In this document: positions 25,274 to 34,798 of the stretch, one piece after another
Numbering within the stretch: position 1 is the first letter of the stretch
How the letters are laid out: each line of letters opens with the position of its first letter
NCBI GenBank assembly: GCA_022779485.1
Contig: JALFTC010000047.1
Coordinates: 1 to 64,000 of the forward strand
Direction of reading: 5' to 3'
DNA length: 64,000 bases
Source: Ruminococcus sp.
GTDB lineage: Bacteria > Bacillota > Clostridia > Oscillospirales > Acutalibacteraceae
The notes under the pieces: model-generated
Database searches by the model: none
What the model was told of the DNA's origin: nothing
Seen by the model: the letters and a program-made list of their open reading frames with translations, nothing else
Position numbers and translations under genes: made by a program

Positions 25274-25661
25274 TTTCATAAACAGGCTTATTGTTTCTTA
25301 ATCTCTGAGCAAATCTCTTATTATTTTCTTTAATGGCAGTTATTATAGAATTTTTATAATTTGAATTATCACCCTCAACAGCAAGTCTGATAACTAAATT
25401 AACAGATGAACCATTGTGTAAAATTGTTTTTGAAGCTATTGCAGTATCTGCCTTACTATCTTTAAATATATAATCGGGATTAGAAACAATATCGGCAAAA
25501 TACCTGCTATATTCATCATAAAACTCTTGTCCGCGTCTTTCAATAATATGGTTAATTCTATTGTCAGTAATAATAACCTCATCAGTAATTATTTCTTTAT
25601 TGGTTACTGATTTATACTTATTTATGTCGATTATTCCAACCTTATGCACATTATTAACCAC
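25257..25661 (-). CDS. Orphan PBECR-type phage nuclease-like domain (MuF C-terminal fragment)
   Basis: The 134-residue domain has the pattern ITDEVIITDNRINHIIERRG, FYDEY, and SNPDYIFKDSK, which fits the PBECR group (phage Barnase-EndoU-Colicin E5/D-RelE-like nuclease) found at the C-termini of MuF head proteins. The same frame runs upstream without a stop through EKSAESGIISGKETE, the linker type also seen before the JAB domain, into the end of pcrA. No ATG exists in that extension; the nominal GTG at 25661 lacks a good ribosome site. It is therefore likely a cut-off fragment that is weakly or not translated. Family assignment is from motif memory. Confidence 0.55.
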   Translation of the reverse strand: MVNNVHKVGIIDINKYKSVTNKEIITDEVIITDNRINHIIERRGQEFYDEYSRYFADIVSNPDYIFKDSKADTAIASKTILHNGSSVNLVIRLAVEGDNSNYKNSIITAIKENNKRFAQRLRNNKPVYEIDKNE

Positions 25662-25711
25662 CGTTTCTGTTTCTTTGCCACTAATTATACCACTTTCAGC
25701 CGATTTTTCAA

Positions 25712-27922
25712 TTAAATTTTCTCCATTTTGCAGAAGTTTGACATCAATACTTTTGTACCCGCTGACTCAAAGGCTATTTGCAGCATTTGGTCACTGCCCA
25801 TTTTTTCCGCTTTCAGAATTGTTCCCTTGCCGAACACCTTGTGGAGAACTGAATCTCCCACAGAATATACGGTTGTTGATTTTTCTGTCTTTGGTGTAAC
25901 CTTGGCAAAGCCCTTGAAATTCTTTTTCGGATTGCCGTACTTTAGGAAGTCCTCGCTTATGCCCTGCTTTTCCTCTCTGCCTGTACGCTCCAAAAGCTCC
26001 TGCGGAATTTCGTCCACAAATCTTGAGGGTCTGTTGTGCTGAGTTGAGCCGAAAAGCATTCTGTCACGAGCCCTCACAAGGTACAGCTTCTCCTTTGCCC
26101 TTGTAATTCCAACATAGGCAAGACGGCGTTCTTCGTCCATTTCTCCCGGATTCATCAAGGTCATATTTGAAGGGAAAATTCCCTCCTCCATACCGGAAAT
26201 GAACACAACAGGGAACTCAAGACCCTTTGCGCTGTGTAGTGTCATCATAACAACAGAATCGGCGTCTGCATCGTAATTGTCAATGTCTGTTTGCAGTGAA
26301 ATTTCTTCAAGGAATGTGGTGAGGTCAGCCTCCTCCCCGTACTCCTGCTCAAAGTTAATAATATTTGAACGAAGCTCCTCTATATTTTCAATTCTTTCGT
26401 CAGGCTTGTCCTTTTCTGTGCGTATGTATCTTTCATAGTCTGTATGCTCCAAAATCAGGTTGTACAGCTCCGCAAGGCTGTACATATTGCTGTTGTCAGC
26501 ATCAATAAGACCGTCAATTAAAGAAACAAATTCCTTTAGCTTTTTTGCACTTCTTGACAAGTCGGGATAATCCTCTGCATTTTTTATAACTGTATAAAGG
26601 CTTTCTCCCAAACCGGCACCTATGTTAAGTGCCTTCTCAACAGTTGTTGCTCCTATTGCCCTTTTTGGCTTATTGATAATTCTCCTCATACGAACATCAT
26701 CGTGAGGATTGCTGATAATGTGGAGATATGCAACCATATCACGGATTTCTTCTCTGTCATAAAAGCGGTGACCGCCGATAATCCTATGGGGTATTCCTGA
26801 CCTTGAAAGTGCCTGTTCCACAGAGTTTGACTGGGCATTCATACGGTAAAGCACTGCAAAATCCGAGAATTTTTTTCCGTCCCTTACACCGTCCATTATC
26901 TTGTCGGCAATAAACATTGCCTCGTCCCTTTCGTCACTGGCGGTGTGCATTGTAACCTTTTCTCCCTTTTGGTTCTGGGTCCACAGGGTTTTACCCTTTC
27001 GGGCGGAATTGTTCTTGATTACTCCGTTGGCGGCGTCAAGAATGTTTTGCGTACTTCTGTAATTCTGCTCAAGGCGGATAACCTTTGCTCCCGGGAAGTT
27101 ATTTTCAAAGGACAGAATATTCTCGATAGTTGCACCACGGAATTTGTAAATACTCTGGTCGTCGTCACCTACAACACAGATGTTGCCTGACTTTTCTGCA
27201 AGCATACGAACAAACTCGTACTGAACCTTGTTTGTGTCCTGATACTCGTCAACCATTATGTAGCGGAACAAATTTTGATAGTATTCCAAGATGTCAGGGC
27301 ATTTTTGCAAGAGAAAAACTGTATTTAACAGCAAATCGTCAAAGTCCATTGCGTCTGAGGACTTCAGCCTTGCAGAATACTGCTCATACACCCTTGCAAT
27401 GGAAACAAGTCTGTGGTCGTACCCTGCTTTTTCCTTCATCATTTCAGGTGTTTCCATCTTATCCTTTGCGTGGCTGATTTCTGACAAAACAGTCTTTACA
27501 GGGAGGAACTTTTCGTCAATATTAAGCTGTTTCAATATTTCCTTTACCAGCCTTTTCTGGTCGTCGGAATCGTATACGGTAAAGTGGTTTGAGTAGCCTA
27601 TTCTGTCACCGTAACGGCGTAAAATTCTTGAACAGGTGCTGTGAAAGGTTGCCGCCCAAATGTCGTTGCCGTCCTCGGGAACAGCAGAGCATATTCTTTC
27701 CTTTAACTCTGCCGCCGCCTTATTTGTAAAGGTGATGGCAAGTATCTGCCAAGGTCTGCAAAGTCCCATTCGCAAAATGTAGCTGATGCGGTTGACAAGG
27801 ACAGTGGTTTTTCCGCTTCCTGCCCCTGCAAGAATGAGAACAGGCCCTTCTGTTTGAAATACCGCCTGTTGTTGCATATCATTCATATGTGAATATTCCT
27901 TTTGTAATTCTTGTGTACTCAT
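25712..27922 (-). CDS. pcrA: ATP-dependent DNA helicase PcrA/UvrD
   Basis: The 736-residue superfamily 1A helicase has Walker A GAGSGKTT near 33, motif II DEYQDTN, motif III GDDDQSIYKFRGA, motif IV LEQNYRS, motif V MTLHSAKGLEF and motif VI YVGITRA. It unwinds DNA 3'-5' in repair and plasmid replication. The C-terminal Tudor-like piece (SVGDSVLHKVFGKG) is intact to the stop, although phage-derived sequence begins right at the stop codon. ATG at 27922; no strong ribosome site is visible. Confidence 0.95.
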   Translation of the reverse strand: MSTQELQKEYSHMNDMQQQAVFQTEGPVLILAGAGSGKTTVLVNRISYILRMGLCRPWQILAITFTNKAAAELKERICSAVPEDGNDIWAATFHSTCSRILRRYGDRIGYSNHFTVYDSDDQKRLVKEILKQLNIDEKFLPVKTVLSEISHAKDKMETPEMMKEKAGYDHRLVSIARVYEQYSARLKSSDAMDFDDLLLNTVFLLQKCPDILEYYQNLFRYIMVDEYQDTNKVQYEFVRMLAEKSGNICVVGDDDQSIYKFRGATIENILSFENNFPGAKVIRLEQNYRSTQNILDAANGVIKNNSARKGKTLWTQNQKGEKVTMHTASDERDEAMFIADKIMDGVRDGKKFSDFAVLYRMNAQSNSVEQALSRSGIPHRIIGGHRFYDREEIRDMVAYLHIISNPHDDVRMRRIINKPKRAIGATTVEKALNIGAGLGESLYTVIKNAEDYPDLSRSAKKLKEFVSLIDGLIDADNSNMYSLAELYNLILEHTDYERYIRTEKDKPDERIENIEELRSNIINFEQEYGEEADLTTFLEEISLQTDIDNYDADADSVVMMTLHSAKGLEFPVVFISGMEEGIFPSNMTLMNPGEMDEERRLAYVGITRAKEKLYLVRARDRMLFGSTQHNRPSRFVDEIPQELLERTGREEKQGISEDFLKYGNPKKNFKGFAKVTPKTEKSTTVYSVGDSVLHKVFGKGTILKAEKMGSDQMLQIAFESAGTKVLMSNFCKMEKI

Positions 27923-28069
27923 AAAAACCTTAAAATCCTTATCTTTTTTCTAAATTAGAATTATATATTTATCCTGATTATTATATCACAAAATGCAAAA
28001 AGTCACAATACAGATTAGCATAATATAGCAATTATTTATATTATTTTTATTAGTGATTAAAAAATAAAA

Positions 28070-28097
28070 CCCGAGCAATCCAAATGAATTACTCGGG
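28070..28097 (-). terminator. Terminator of the DUF4358 lipoprotein gene
   Basis: CCCGAG-AAT arms pair with ATT-CTCGGG (28070-28097) with a T-run on the minus strand. Confidence 0.7.
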
Positions 28098-28120
28098 AAA
28101 ATTCAATCTTAAACAATCGC

Positions 28121-28594
28121 TTATTCAAAATAACCTTGAATAATCTTTTCGATTTTTTCGTAGTCCTCAGCAATAACAAGCATTGAATAAAGTCCGTTAT
28201 CCTGAACCTTACACTTCTCTATTGTGGAAACCTGATCCTTGTTGTAGGACTGTGCATTGCTAAGCTTATCGTTAAGATAAGTGTTAAGCTTGCTGTTAAT
28301 GTTGCCCACAGCCTCCTCGTCAACAGCCTTTGTAACAATTACTGTTGTTGGAAATTCGCTGTCCTCACTAACCTCTGCAATAAAGTCAGAAACAGACTCA
28401 GGGTCAATGTCAAACTGTTTTTGCAAATCAGTTGTATTTGTGATGGTTTTCATAGAAGAAAGACCACCGTTATCGTTAACATCAGCAAGAACTTTGGAAA
28501 GCTCTACATTAGAATTTGAATTGTCGGAACCACAGCCTGCAAAAGCAAGCAGTACAAAAATCATAGAAAATGCAACAGCAATAACTTTTTTCAT
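28121..28594 (-). CDS. DUF4358-type lipoprotein
   Basis: The 157-residue protein has a signal peptide with lipobox LAFAGC near 17-21, then a Ser/Asn linker and a small alpha/beta domain (LADVND, QFDIDPESVSDFIAEVSED, IIQGYFE) that fits the DUF4358 pattern common in Clostridia. It would be anchored on the outer face of the membrane. The function is unknown. It is a single gene with its own terminator. Confidence 0.7.
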   Translation of the reverse strand: MKKVIAVAFSMIFVLLAFAGCGSDNSNSNVELSKVLADVNDNGGLSSMKTITNTTDLQKQFDIDPESVSDFIAEVSEDSEFPTTVIVTKAVDEEAVGNINSKLNTYLNDKLSNAQSYNKDQVSTIEKCKVQDNGLYSMLVIAEDYEKIEKIIQGYFE

Positions 28595-28803
28595 AAAAAT
28601 ACTCCTTAAATTTAAAATTCTATTAAATTATACTTATCCTTATAATAAAAGTCAATTACAAAACAAATACAATTTGTTTACATAATAAGCTTTAGAATGA
28701 CAGAAACTGCTTATTTCATAATTGTCTATGATTAATTTGTGCAAAACTGTTTTAATAATGTAGAGGATAAAGCAATATTTTTTAAAGTTTTTTAAAAAAA
28801 GTC

Positions 28804-28831
28804 TTGACTTTTTTTCTGTATAGTATATAAT
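28804..28831 (+). promoter_or_regulatory. Promoter of tRNA-Gln (CTG)
   Basis: TTGACT (28804-28809), a 16-base spacer, TATAAT (28826-28831), 15 bases before the mature tRNA. Confidence 0.75.
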
Positions 28832-28846
28832 ATATATCGTTGCTGA

Positions 28847-28920
28847 TGCGGAATTGTGTAAGGGTAGCACAGCAGACTCTGACTCTGTTTGTATGGGTTC
28901 GAATCCTATTTCCGCAGCCA
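28847..28920 (+). tRNA. tRNA-Gln (CTG)
   Basis: A cloverleaf with acceptor TGCGGAA/TTCCGCA, anticodon loop CTCTGAC (anticodon CTG), T-loop TTCGAAT and encoded CCA. It gives a second glutamine acceptor beside the TTG species at 7697. The following 28921-29120 holds two possible terminator hairpins (about 28923-28972 and 29022-29054) and otherwise nothing I recognise. Confidence 0.9.
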
Positions 28921-28922
28921 GT

Positions 28923-28972
28923 CGAGTGCCTCGACACGCAGATCGCGTTCGGGGCATTCTTCTTTTTTAACT
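28923..28972 (+). terminator. Possible terminator after tRNA-Gln
   Basis: GAGTGCC and GGCATTC arms with an intervening 22 bases, then a TTCTTTTTT run. Confidence 0.5.
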
Positions 28973-29126
28973 TTTATTTCTCGCGTCAGCGGTGACATCT
29001 TTCTATAATATTCCGACACAAAACCTACGAATGCGGGTTTGGAGGTTTTTTATTCTCCGTTTTACGCAGATTTTTATTTATATCATTTTTCTGATTAATT
29101 GTGTTTTAAAAAAGTGTAATTTTTGG

Positions 29127-29155
29127 TTGACATTCAAAAACACCTGTGCTATAAT
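29127..29155 (+). promoter_or_regulatory. Promoter of tRNA-Gly
   Basis: TTGACA (29127-29132), a 17-base spacer, TATAAT (29150-29155): a perfect consensus 20 bases before the tRNA. Confidence 0.88.
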
Positions 29156-29175
29156 AACACTTGCGTAAGAGAAAT

Positions 29176-29249
29176 GCGGATGTAGTTTAGTGGTAGAACT
29201 TCAGCCTTCCAAGCTGATCGTGTGGGTTCGATTCCCATCATCCGCTCCA
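29176..29249 (+). tRNA. tRNA-Gly (TCC)
   Basis: Acceptor GCGGATG/CATCCGC, anticodon loop CTTCCAA (anticodon TCC), T-loop TTCGATT and encoded CCA. Confidence 0.92.
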
Positions 29250-29251
29250 GT

Positions 29252-29282
29252 AAGACACCCTATTGGGTGTCTTTTTTCTTTA
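29252..29282 (+). terminator. Terminator of tRNA-Gly
   Basis: AGACACCC-TATT-GGGTGTCT followed by TTTTT. From here to 29540 there is AT-rich sequence with a short direct repeat of AAGACAACGCAAA (about 29355-29382) and no gene. Confidence 0.85.
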
Positions 29283-29542
29283 TAACGGCATAGATATTGA
29301 GTTTGTTACACCTTACGGGTAAACATAAAAATTACTTTTATATAAAAACCACTAAAAAGACAACGCAAAAGACAACGCAAAAATTCCTATTGCAAATATT
29401 TTTTCCTTTGGAAATCTTTTACCGCCTTTTTCATTAATTTAACTTGACTTTATAAATCGTATATGACAAAATAAAATTCATAGAGGTAATATAAAAAGTT
29501 TTTTTGTTACAGATATTTATTACTGATTATTCAGGAGAAATT

Positions 29543-31411
29543 ATGGAAAAAGAAAGATATTTTGAACTTCTTGCAGAAAAATACCCAACACAGCAGGCTG
29601 TTTGTCGTGAGATAATCAATCTTAACGCAATTCTTAATCTGCCTAAGGGTACTGAACATTTTATAAGTGACATACACGGTGAATATGAGGCTTTTTGCCA
29701 TATCTTAAACAACTGCTCCGGTGTTATTGCTGAAAAGGCAGAACTTGTTTTTAAGGATACTCTAAGCCAAGATGAACGCAGAGAGCTTTGCACCTTGATT
29801 TATTATCCAAAGGAAAAACTGTCACTGATTAAAAGCGAAAACAAAAATAGTGAGGGCTGGTACAGAACTACGCTAAACCAGCTAATTGCTTTATCAAGGG
29901 TACTTGCATCTAAATACACCCGTTCAAAGGTTAGGAAGGCACTCCCCCAGGAATTCAGCTACATTATTGATGAGCTTATTCACATTCAGGAGGACGAGGA
30001 CAACAACCAAATTGTTTATCACGAAAAAATCCTTGATACTATAATACAAATCAACAGTGCTGATGACTTTGTCATTGCCCTATCTTCCCTAATTAAGCGT
30101 TTGGCGGTTGACCATTTACATATTGTGGGGGATATTTTCGACAGAGGTGCCTGTGCTGACAAAATCCTTGATATGCTGATGAATTATCACTCCCTGGATA
30201 TTGAATGGGGCAACCACGATATTCTTTGGATGGGTGCCTGTTCAGGTAACAAAGCCTGTATTGCTACTGTGCTGTACAACAACATCAAGTGTGGCAACAC
30301 AGAAATTTTGGAGAACAGCTACGGAATCAGCCTTAGAAATCTGTTTTTGTTTGCCAAAAGTGTGTACGGTAATGATATTCAAAAGTCGGTTATGAAGGCT
30401 ATTTCCGTAATCCTCTTTAAGCTTGAGGGACAGATAATTATGAGCCACCCCGAGTATGAAATGGAGGACAGGCTTTTACTTCACAAAATTGACCTTGAAA
30501 AGGGTACAATCCAAAATGACAGGGGCATTTACAAGCTTAACGACAACTTCTTCCCTACCCTTGATATTGATAATCCATACAAGCTCAGCCATGAAGAAAA
30601 GGAGATTATGGATGAATTTTATCACGCCTTTACCAACAGTCACAGGCTGAACAAGCACATTAAATTTTTGTACGACAAGGGCAGTATGTACCTTGTACAT
30701 AACGATAACCTGCTTTACCACGGTTGTATTCCAATGGATGATGACGGAAACTTTGAGGGTGTGGAGATTGGCGGAAATATCTACAAGGGTAAGAAATATC
30801 TTGACTATGCCGACAGAGTAGCAAGGCGAGCTTATTCACACAAAAGAACTCAAGATGATTTGGACTTTATGTGGTATCTTTGGTGCGGAAAAAAATCACC
30901 TCTTTCAGGTAGAAATGTGAGGACATTTGAAAGGGCATTTATCGACGATAAATCTGCTTGGAAAGAGGAAGTTAACCCATACTACAAGCACTATCACAGC
31001 GAAAAAACCTGTTGTATGATTTTAAGAGAATTTGAGCTGTATTCGGATATTGCCCACATCATAAACGGTCACACTCCTGTTAAAACTGTTGAGGGCGAGT
31101 CCCCAATCAGGGCAAACGGTAAACTGATTGTAATTGACGGAGGCTTTTGTAATCATTATCACAAAACAACGGGAATTGCAGGATACACCTTGATTTTCAA
31201 CTCCCACGGATTGAGGATAAAGTCACATCACCCATTTGAAAGTATTTTCAAGGCGGTTATAGAAAACAAGGATATTGACTCCGACTCAAACCTCGTAGAA
31301 ACAGAACGAAAAAGGGTCAGGGTTAAGAACACAGACATAGGCAGAGGAATTGAGAAGAAAATTGAGGAACTTATGGAACTCCTTGAAATCTACCGCAGAG
31401 AAAAGTATTGA
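29543..31411 (+). CDS. fbp: Fructose-1,6-bisphosphatase, class III
   Basis: The 622-residue protein is the Firmicutes class III FBPase, with metallophosphoesterase motifs ISDIHGEYEAF near 45, VGDIFDRGA and EWGNHDILWMG, and IINGHTPVK near 500. It hydrolyses fructose 1,6-bisphosphate in gluconeogenesis in the cytoplasm. I use the ATG at 29543 with CAGGAGA five bases upstream; a frame thirteen codons longer is open but lacks a ribosome site. It is a single gene; a two-way terminator follows. Confidence 0.93.
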   Translation: MEKERYFELLAEKYPTQQAVCREIINLNAILNLPKGTEHFISDIHGEYEAFCHILNNCSGVIAEKAELVFKDTLSQDERRELCTLIYYPKEKLSLIKSENKNSEGWYRTTLNQLIALSRVLASKYTRSKVRKALPQEFSYIIDELIHIQEDEDNNQIVYHEKILDTIIQINSADDFVIALSSLIKRLAVDHLHIVGDIFDRGACADKILDMLMNYHSLDIEWGNHDILWMGACSGNKACIATVLYNNIKCGNTEILENSYGISLRNLFLFAKSVYGNDIQKSVMKAISVILFKLEGQIIMSHPEYEMEDRLLLHKIDLEKGTIQNDRGIYKLNDNFFPTLDIDNPYKLSHEEKEIMDEFYHAFTNSHRLNKHIKFLYDKGSMYLVHNDNLLYHGCIPMDDDGNFEGVEIGGNIYKGKKYLDYADRVARRAYSHKRTQDDLDFMWYLWCGKKSPLSGRNVRTFERAFIDDKSAWKEEVNPYYKHYHSEKTCCMILREFELYSDIAHIINGHTPVKTVEGESPIRANGKLIVIDGGFCNHYHKTTGIAGYTLIFNSHGLRIKSHHPFESIFKAVIENKDIDSDSNLVETERKRVRVKNTDIGRGIEKKIEELMELLEIYRREKY

Positions 31412-31438
31412 TAATATTTTAAGTAATACTTTAAATGA

Positions 31439-31475
31439 TAAAAGGCAGATGACCGAAAAGTCATTTGCCTTTTGC
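31439..31475. terminator. Bidirectional terminator
   Basis: AAAGGCA-ATGAC pairs with GTCAT-TGCCTTT, serving the converging fbp and membrane-protein genes. Confidence 0.75.
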
Positions 31476-31487
31476 TATTGCTGTTTA

Positions 31488-33296
31488 TTATGTTTTATAC
31501 ATTTCTGCTTTATAGTTTAGTGCAAGTTTTTCTTTACCGTCTGTTGGGTAAACCTCTGCATAGTTTGTTACACCGTCGCCCTTGTTTGGGTAATATCCCG
31601 AATACACCTGGTCTGCTATAAAGCCAAGAGAAAGAACAACGCAAAGGGGAATTAACACCTTTAGGGACAACTTTTTAATCACATTATCAAGGAGTGGTGC
31701 AACAAAATACACAACCGCCATACCGCCTAGTCCGAAGATTAACAGTCCCTCGGCACATACCTTGCCGTCAATGTTAAGGAAATAGCCTGTGTAGTCCCAC
31801 CATTTTTCACCATGTTTCATTTCAAGAAAAACTGCTGTGTAGTACTCCACAATGCCACACAGGGTAAACGCAGAAAAGAACTCTATAACAGGGTATTTGC
31901 GAAGCTTGTTAAGGAGTACAAGTATCATAACTCCGCCGAAGCCGTAAATAGGCAACCACGGACCGTGGAGAACGCCTCTGTTTACAAATTCTCCGTCCTC
32001 AACAAGGTGGAAGCATACCTCCCAAACCCAGCCTATAAAGGAGAAAATAAAGAACATCAAAATTATTGAGGTAATGGAATAGTGTCGCAGATAGTGGAGC
32101 TGTTCCACTCTCTTCTTGCCCTCTTTTCCGCTTATAGGATAAAGCCGTGACGGATACATACTGCCGTCAAGGGCGTAGCGATAATCCTTGATTTTAATTT
32201 GTCTTTCAAGTTTTTTGGAATACAGTTTTTCGGAATCATCATATGCAGGCACAACTCCAAAGAAATCTGCAATAAATGTAAGAAACTTATTTTTCTTTTT
32301 TACCTCTATTTCAGGTTGATTAATAAGTTCAATAATATCGCCGTAAGCCTTATCTATCTTTTCCTTAGGAGCTTTCTCATAAAGATATTTGTCATTTAGA
32401 AGTGCTATGTTTTCGATTCCTTTTTCCTTTGCCTCTTCCCTGATTCTTGCATAAAATTCGCAATATACAGACTCCTTGTAAGGATTGACATAGAACACAT
32501 TTAAAATTCCAAGTGTAAGCACACCCAAAATATCCCATCCTATAAAGGAAAGCTGGAGCAAAAATCGTTCCCACTTGTGACCCTTCATCATTTTTCGTGA
32601 AAGGGTTATTGCTTCGTTGGGAGAAATGTCGGGATTTTCAGCAACTATATATGGAACAAGAATGTAGGAAAAACTCTTGATAACGCCCCCTACAATGGTA
32701 AACATCCACAAAATGGTATATACATCAAGCAAAAGCAGAGTTAACGAGGCTTTCAGCATCCTTTTTACCTTGTATAAAAACACAAATCTTTGGAACGGAA
32801 CACGCTCATAGATTCTACATTCAAGAAAAATCCTTCTGTATATTGAACGCAATGTGTTGAAAAACACCATCCAAATAAAAAATACCAAAAGTAATCCTAA
32901 AAATATCAGGATAATCGCCCAAAAGTTATTTGCTTTGACTATAGAAAAAACTGCCGCAATTACCGTCAAGGTTATTGAGCCGGAGGAAAACATATTCGCC
33001 AAGTGTGCAAGTACTCCCTGTGAACGACCAAGCTCAAGTTTGCCAATCCTTGTAGGTTCGTGGTTTCCTTCACCCATTAAGCTGTCTAACAGCTGGCTGT
33101 TATTAATGGAAAGAGATGTAATATATCCGCCAACGGAATCCTCGTCGGTAACTACTACGGCAATTTTTAACACATCCACAGAGGAAACATACTCAATGCC
33201 TATTACAGCTACAAACAACAGTACAACAACACAAAGAATGTAGTGCTTTGAAAAATTTGCCCTACCTGCCCTTTTTAAGTCCTTATGCTTCAACAC
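31488..33296 (-). CDS. DUF975-like/CmpB-type membrane protein fusion
   Basis: The 602-residue membrane protein has two parts. Residues about 1-300 have several helices and the RANFSKHY opening and KGHKWERFLLQLSFIGWDILG segment of DUF975-type proteins. Residues about 400-580 hold a second set of helices with WEVCFHLVEDGEFVNRGVLHGPWLP and GGMAVVYF, as in the 'putative ABC transporter permease' family PF06541 (CmpB). A charged cytoplasmic stretch joins them. No ATPase or binding protein is adjacent, so a transporter role is unproved. It begins at GTG (33296) after GGGGAGG; the next codon TTG could also start. Confidence 0.65.
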   Translation of the reverse strand: MLKHKDLKRAGRANFSKHYILCVVVLLFVAVIGIEYVSSVDVLKIAVVVTDEDSVGGYITSLSINNSQLLDSLMGEGNHEPTRIGKLELGRSQGVLAHLANMFSSGSITLTVIAAVFSIVKANNFWAIILIFLGLLLVFFIWMVFFNTLRSIYRRIFLECRIYERVPFQRFVFLYKVKRMLKASLTLLLLDVYTILWMFTIVGGVIKSFSYILVPYIVAENPDISPNEAITLSRKMMKGHKWERFLLQLSFIGWDILGVLTLGILNVFYVNPYKESVYCEFYARIREEAKEKGIENIALLNDKYLYEKAPKEKIDKAYGDIIELINQPEIEVKKKNKFLTFIADFFGVVPAYDDSEKLYSKKLERQIKIKDYRYALDGSMYPSRLYPISGKEGKKRVEQLHYLRHYSITSIILMFFIFSFIGWVWEVCFHLVEDGEFVNRGVLHGPWLPIYGFGGVMILVLLNKLRKYPVIEFFSAFTLCGIVEYYTAVFLEMKHGEKWWDYTGYFLNIDGKVCAEGLLIFGLGGMAVVYFVAPLLDNVIKKLSLKVLIPLCVVLSLGFIADQVYSGYYPNKGDGVTNYAEVYPTDGKEKLALNYKAEMYKT

Positions 33297-33390
33297 AACA
33301 CCTCCCCATTATATTACAGTTTATATTACAGTTTATTTTATCATAATATGCGGTGTATTGCAATTATTTGTTGTATTTCAGGGTAGATAA

Positions 33391-34707
33391 ATGTACAAAC
33401 CGATAAAAATATACATAATTATGTTTCAATTTTGTTTTATCCGTGAATTGTGGAAAACTGCCATAAATGATATACTTATTATATGTATAGCACAGAAAGG
33501 TGTGAAGTGTTTGTTTGCAATTTTGCTTTTTCCTGTATATATTCTTTTGAATATTTATATTGTTCACAGAATTATCAGCGCACTTAAAAGATGCCACGAT
33601 ATTTTCTATAAAAGATGGATGAAAATTATCATTTCCATAATTTACGGAATTTTTGCTTTATCCCCCATTATCGGTTTCGTAATGCCCTACGGAACACAAC
33701 TTAAGCGAATTTCTCAAAGAATTGCAAACTACTGGTTTGCCCTGCTGATTTACGCATTTTTTGTTGTGGTAATAGGACATCTGCTTTCTTTGTTGTTGAG
33801 AAGAGTACTAAAGGTTATGCCCATGGACTTTTTCAAAAGGAGAAAAACCACAGCCACAGGTGCAATAATCTCCCTTGTACTAATAGCCACAGTCAGTATA
33901 TACGGTATGTACAACGCCCGTGACATAAAACTCAATAACTACTCTGTCACCGTTGACAAATCTGTCAGCAATACAGAAAAAATGAAGGTTGTACTGATTG
34001 CCGATTTGCATATGGGATACAGCATCGGACTTGACCACATTCAAAAGACGGTAGACATTATTAACGCACAAAACCCTGACCTTGTTTGCATTGCCGGTGA
34101 TATTTATGACAATGACTACAACGCCATAGAAGAGCCGGACAAGATGTCAAAAATTTTTGCCTCCATCAAAAGCACCTACGGCACATATGCCTGTTGGGGT
34201 AACCACGATATAAACGAAAGAATATTAAGCGGTTTTACCTTTGACTTCGGGGGTAAAAAACAGCACGACACAAGGATGTATGATTTTTTTGAAAAGGCAA
34301 ATATAAAATTGCTTGCTGACGAAGTGACGCTGATTGACAACAAGTTTTATGTTGCCGGCAGAGTTGACCGGGACAAGCCTGCAACAGAAAATAACAAGGC
34401 GAAAAGCCCTGAGGAACTCCTTGAGGGACTTGACAAAACAAAGCCGATTATCACCATTTATCACGAGCCTGACCAGCTTAGCGAACTGGCAAATGCAGGA
34501 ACAGACCTGCTTTTGTGCGGTCACACCCACGACGGTCAGATTTTCCCGGGAAATTTGATTACTAAACTTTCTTGGGAAAATTCCTGCGGATACCTTAAAA
34601 AAGGAAATATGCACAACATAGTAACCTCAGGTGTAGGAGTTTACGGCCCATACATCAGAGTTGGTACCCACGCAGAGGTAGTCAGCATTGATGTAAGTTT
34701 TAAATAA
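33391..34707 (+). CDS. Membrane-anchored calcineurin-like metallophosphoesterase
   Basis: The protein of up to 438 residues has about four hydrophobic segments in its first 175 residues, then a phosphoesterase domain with metal-ligand motifs ADLHMGYS, GDIYDND, GNHDIN and GHTHDGQIFP. This resembles YkuE/YaeI-type enzymes, some of which act on lipid-linked phosphates; the substrate here is unknown. The ATG at 33391 has only a weak ribosome site (AGGGTAG). A TTG near 33511 after GAAAGGTG is a plausible shorter start that keeps later helices, so the first 40 residues are uncertain. Confidence 0.7.
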   Translation: MYKPIKIYIIMFQFCFIRELWKTAINDILIICIAQKGVKCLFAILLFPVYILLNIYIVHRIISALKRCHDIFYKRWMKIIISIIYGIFALSPIIGFVMPYGTQLKRISQRIANYWFALLIYAFFVVVIGHLLSLLLRRVLKVMPMDFFKRRKTTATGAIISLVLIATVSIYGMYNARDIKLNNYSVTVDKSVSNTEKMKVVLIADLHMGYSIGLDHIQKTVDIINAQNPDLVCIAGDIYDNDYNAIEEPDKMSKIFASIKSTYGTYACWGNHDINERILSGFTFDFGGKKQHDTRMYDFFEKANIKLLADEVTLIDNKFYVAGRVDRDKPATENNKAKSPEELLEGLDKTKPIITIYHEPDQLSELANAGTDLLLCGHTHDGQIFPGNLITKLSWENSCGYLKKGNMHNIVTSGVGVYGPYIRVGTHAEVVSIDVSFK

Positions 34708-34726
34708 TTTTTTTCTTTGAATTTTG

Positions 34727-34757
34727 ACAGGCGAATTTTTCGCCTGTTTTTTTTCTA
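34727..34757 (+). terminator. Terminator of the phosphoesterase gene
   Basis: ACAGGCGAA-TTTTTCGCCTGT followed by TTTTTTT. Confidence 0.8.
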
Positions 34758-34798
34758 TAAAAGTATAATTGATATTAATTACTCCTATAACCACAACC

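Noticed and set aside
23093-25661. Classical type II or type III toxin-antitoxin system
   Set aside because: The RNA lies downstream of the nuclease-like ORF, has no tandem repeats as in type III antitoxins, and the nuclease ORF lacks a proper start, so only a loose association can be stated.
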